A stretch of 64,000 nucleotides of DNA from Ceratobasidium sp. AG-K (lineage: Eukaryota > Basidiomycota > Agaricomycetes > Cantharellales > Ceratobasidiaceae): NCBI GenBank assembly GCA_037039685.1, contig JAWNGF010000005.1:558001-622000 (forward strand). Direction: 5' to 3'. Position numbers and translations under genes: made by a program. Below are positions 62,254-64,000 of the stretch, one piece after another; the first letter of the stretch is position 1; each line of letters opens with the position of its first letter. The notes beneath the pieces are model-generated. The model saw only the letters and a list, made by a program, of their open reading frames with translations, was not told the origin of the DNA and did not search any database.

Positions 62254-62701
62254 CAACCTCTATACCTGCTCCAGGTCCTTCAAACGGACGCTGGAACCCA
62301 CCTGCGACGAGGGCCGTTATTGGCACTCAGGCCTCCAGCAGGCCTTCTACTTCATTGTCTCTGGCTGCTATTGGTCAGCTCGTGCCCCCCACTCCTTTGT
62401 GGGCAAGCCCCTTGTGCGCTGGCGCAACTGGATTGCCCTCGACGCCCAAGACATCCACAATGCAGTTCGCTTCATGGATGCCTCGTGCAAGGCCTGTCTC
62501 GGCCACCCATTCGAGGTCATTGACCTCACCCAGGACGACAAATGTGCCGACCTCATCATCGACTTGACGGACAAGGAGGATTGCGGTTTGTGGAAGGGAA
62601 ATGGGACGGCTGAGGACCCATTTGTGTTGGATGACGGGGCGGAGTTTGTGCTTGTGGCCCACGGGCCTTCTGATATGTCTGTTTCGCCTCTTTCCGAGTA
62701 G
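62205..62701 (+). pseudogene. 3' accessory reading frame of element E
   Basis: The start ATG 62,205 (MPAPA) overlaps the end of pol by about 49 nt in another frame. A probable one-base change in the following C-rich run moves the reading to the frame that is open to TAG 62,701. About 165 residues. It contains SFMVRVYDNLYTCSRSFKRT, WHSGLQQAFYFIVSGCYW and, near the end, two motifs VIDLTQDD and LIIDLTDKED (62,516-62,580) that look like tandem SUMO-interacting motifs. It ends SVSPLSE. It occupies the same position as the frames in B, C and D. I see no known domain. Confidence 0.6.
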
Positions 62702-62710
62702 GCTCCGACC

Positions 62711-62726
62711 TAGAAGGGGGGGGTAG
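62711..62726 (+). other. Polypurine tract of element E
   Basis: TAGAAGGGGGGGGTAG sits directly before the 3' LTR. Confidence 0.8.
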
Positions 62727-63171
62727 TGTCACGACCTTTTCCTTCTCTCTTTGTTTTGTCCTGTGTGTCTTGTGCTTGGTCTCGTTCTTCTCGCCTTGGC
62801 GCATTTAGTCGCCTTTATGTAAGCCATGACTGCAGGACATGCCTGCCTGGCCTGTTCCCTTGCCTCCTTGTTGTCCATGGGCTTATCACGTTTCCTTTGT
62901 CTTGCCTTTGCTTCTCCCAGACTCTTGTCTTTTCTTGTTCTGGTTTCCTTTGTTGCTTGCTCTCTATTGTACATAGCCACAGTAGGTAGTATATATACCA
63001 GCAACACAAGTCTTGTCTCCACAAGACTTGTTCTCTTGTTATTTCCCCATCACTCCCCATGTGACTCACTTAGGCCTTAGTGGCCGCCCATTTGACCTTT
63101 GCCGTCGTCCCAACCCCCATCCTCACTGCCTGTGGAGTCTCGGCCTCCAAGGTTTGGTTAGGGTTGTGACA
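62727..63171 (+). repeat. 3' LTR of element E
   Basis: 445 bp partner of 55,977-56,421, followed by TGCAC. Confidence 0.92.
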
Positions 63172-63419
63172 TGCACTGATAGATGTCATGTGTGTATTTC
63201 TTTTTTGGCTCAGTGTACTGTACCCACCAAGGAAGAATATTGGTCCTCGTCCCAGTCTTCAGTGACACAACATTTGAATTTCACATGTCCCTTGTCCCAT
63301 CTGTCCCTGACACAGGGGGACAGACCATTCCCAAAAATGGAAAAAGAATTTGTAATAGGATTTCTTTGTGTAACTAATTGAACTACAAATAATACTAATC
63401 ACTTCTACCTGCTGTAAGG
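63172..63419. other. Spacer between elements E and G
   Basis: About 250 bp with no recognised feature. Confidence 0.4.
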
Positions 63420-63917
63420 TATCATGACCTGTCCCTCCCTCTGTCTCTGTTTGCGGACTTGTGCCTTGTACTGGCGCCTTAAGTGCCCTTTCTCTTTGTT
63501 GTGCCCTCTCCCTTGTTTAGTAAGGCGTATGGATGATGTGTCACCATGAGTCATATGACTCATGCTGTTTTCTACTGGCTGGCCTGCACAGCCCCCTTTA
63601 TGACTTGGACATTGACTCAGACAAGTGACTCATGTATTTACTTTGACTCACCTGTTTTCTGAGTATATATACTGGCTTGCAAGCATGGTCATCCCCAGCT
63701 TGCTTTGCCTTGTCAACTCTCCTGGCAGTGTGATCAGAGGCACTTGGCTACTTAGCCTTTAGCGCAGCCACTTGGACTTAGGAGCTAGTGACTTGTACTG
63801 ACAAGACTAGCATTTGTCCACCTTAGTGATAGAGTTGTAGAAGACTTATCACATATTGTTCCCACATCTCAAAGGCCATTAGCAGTTGTCAACCATAGGC
63901 ATTAGCAGGTTGCGACA
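63420..63917 (+). repeat. 5' LTR of element G
   Basis: About 498 bp. TATATATA at 63,664-63,671 is followed by AGCTTGCTTTGC at 63,697-63,708. The end ...GGTTGCGACA resembles that of element D. Confidence 0.72.
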
Positions 63918-63919
63918 CT

Positions 63920-63931
63920 GCAAAGCAAGCT
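63920..63931 (+). other. Self-priming primer-binding site of element G
   Basis: GCAAAGCAAGCT, two bases after the LTR, is the exact reverse complement of 63,697-63,708 and is identical to the site in D. Confidence 0.75.
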
Positions 63932-64000
63932 CTTAGTATGCTGAGCCACAAGAAAACAAAGTCACGTGACAACATGGACGACTGATCCTCAAGTGCAGCG

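Larger units (their letters stand above)
55977..63171 (+). mobile_element. Chromovirus/Tf1-like retrotransposon E, full length
   Basis: 7,195 bp with 445-bp LTRs at 55,977-56,421 and 62,727-63,171 (TGTCACGACC...GGTTGTGACA). By eye the LTRs differ at about 7 positions, and most are CG versus TG/CA changes. The presumed target duplication is TACAC (55,972-55,976) versus TGCAC (63,172-63,176), one mismatch. Gag, pol with chromodomain, 3' accessory frame and polypurine tract follow in order. It is the youngest-looking element by LTR similarity, yet it carries at least eight disabling stops and a frameshift. Confidence 0.93.
63420..64000 (+). mobile_element. Gypsy/Tf1-like retrotransposon G, 5' end only
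   Basis: A D-family element running off the right edge. The 5' LTR is about 63,420-63,917. The leader AGCCACAAGAAAACA... matches D's leader, and ATGGAC near 63,976 is homologous to D's gag start. In this copy the fourth codon is TGA, so gag is broken at once unless translation starts elsewhere. The LTR begins TATCATGACC where TGTCATGACC is expected, so the exact left edge is uncertain. Confidence 0.75.

Overview
The window looks like nuclear DNA of a filamentous basidiomycete. Host genes carry many introns of about 50 nt, and the conserved genes (fused ARG5,6, ribosomal protein eL24, GLE1) have fungal architecture. Abundant Tf1/sushi-like chromovirus retrotransposons surround them. A Rhizoctonia/Ceratobasidiaceae-like agaricomycete is my best guess, from general resemblance only; no search was run.

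Layout. (1) 1-26,949 is a nest of transposable elements. A minus-strand gypsy relic (about 1,295-2,903) is interrupted by a new element on its left (LTR 838-1,294) and abuts a Tc1/mariner element (ends 2,904 and 19,618). That Tc1 element contains a minus-strand gypsy element, 'D' (4,247-19,340, target duplication CATCA). D's gag in turn contains a plus-strand gypsy element, 'B' (11,377-18,581, target duplication GTGGT). A third full-length element, 'C' (19,736-26,880, target duplication CTGTC), sits inside an old LTR fragment. (2) 26,950-28,715 holds a decayed cyclin-domain fragment and unassigned AT-richer DNA. (3) 28,716-53,313 is a host gene island: ARG5,6, RPL24 and GLE1 on the minus strand; three hemerythrin-like (HHE) paralogues on the plus strand; two tandem GH35 beta-galactosidase genes and an MFS transporter on the minus strand. 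A perfect 292-bp inverted repeat lies between HHE copies 2 and 3. (4) 53,314-64,000 returns to repeats: two foldback MITE-like elements, a full-length chromovirus 'E' (55,977-63,171), and the 5' end of another gypsy element 'G' (from about 63,420) running off the right edge.

The retroelements fall into three families: A/B/C, D/F/G, and E plus an old LTR remnant. All are broken by stops and frameshifts. In every copy where it can be checked, a 12-14 nt stretch two bases downstream of the 5' LTR is complementary to the predicted mRNA 5' end just below the TATA box, and the pairing is kept by compensatory changes between families. This is the hallmark of Tf1-type self-priming. The four elements with a complete 3' end also carry an extra reading frame after integrase, starting Met-Pro-Ala. 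The D and B/C versions share a WVG...CQGC...VVL core, and the B, C and E versions end with IDLT-acidic motifs resembling SUMO-interacting motifs. I consider this accessory protein the most novel signal here.

The host genes cover arginine synthesis in mitochondria (ARG5,6), translation (eL24), mRNA export (GLE1), probable di-iron/oxygen chemistry (HHE proteins, two of three with a mitochondrial-type N-terminus), galactoside breakdown outside the cell (two GH35 enzymes) and transport (MFS). They do not form an obvious single pathway.
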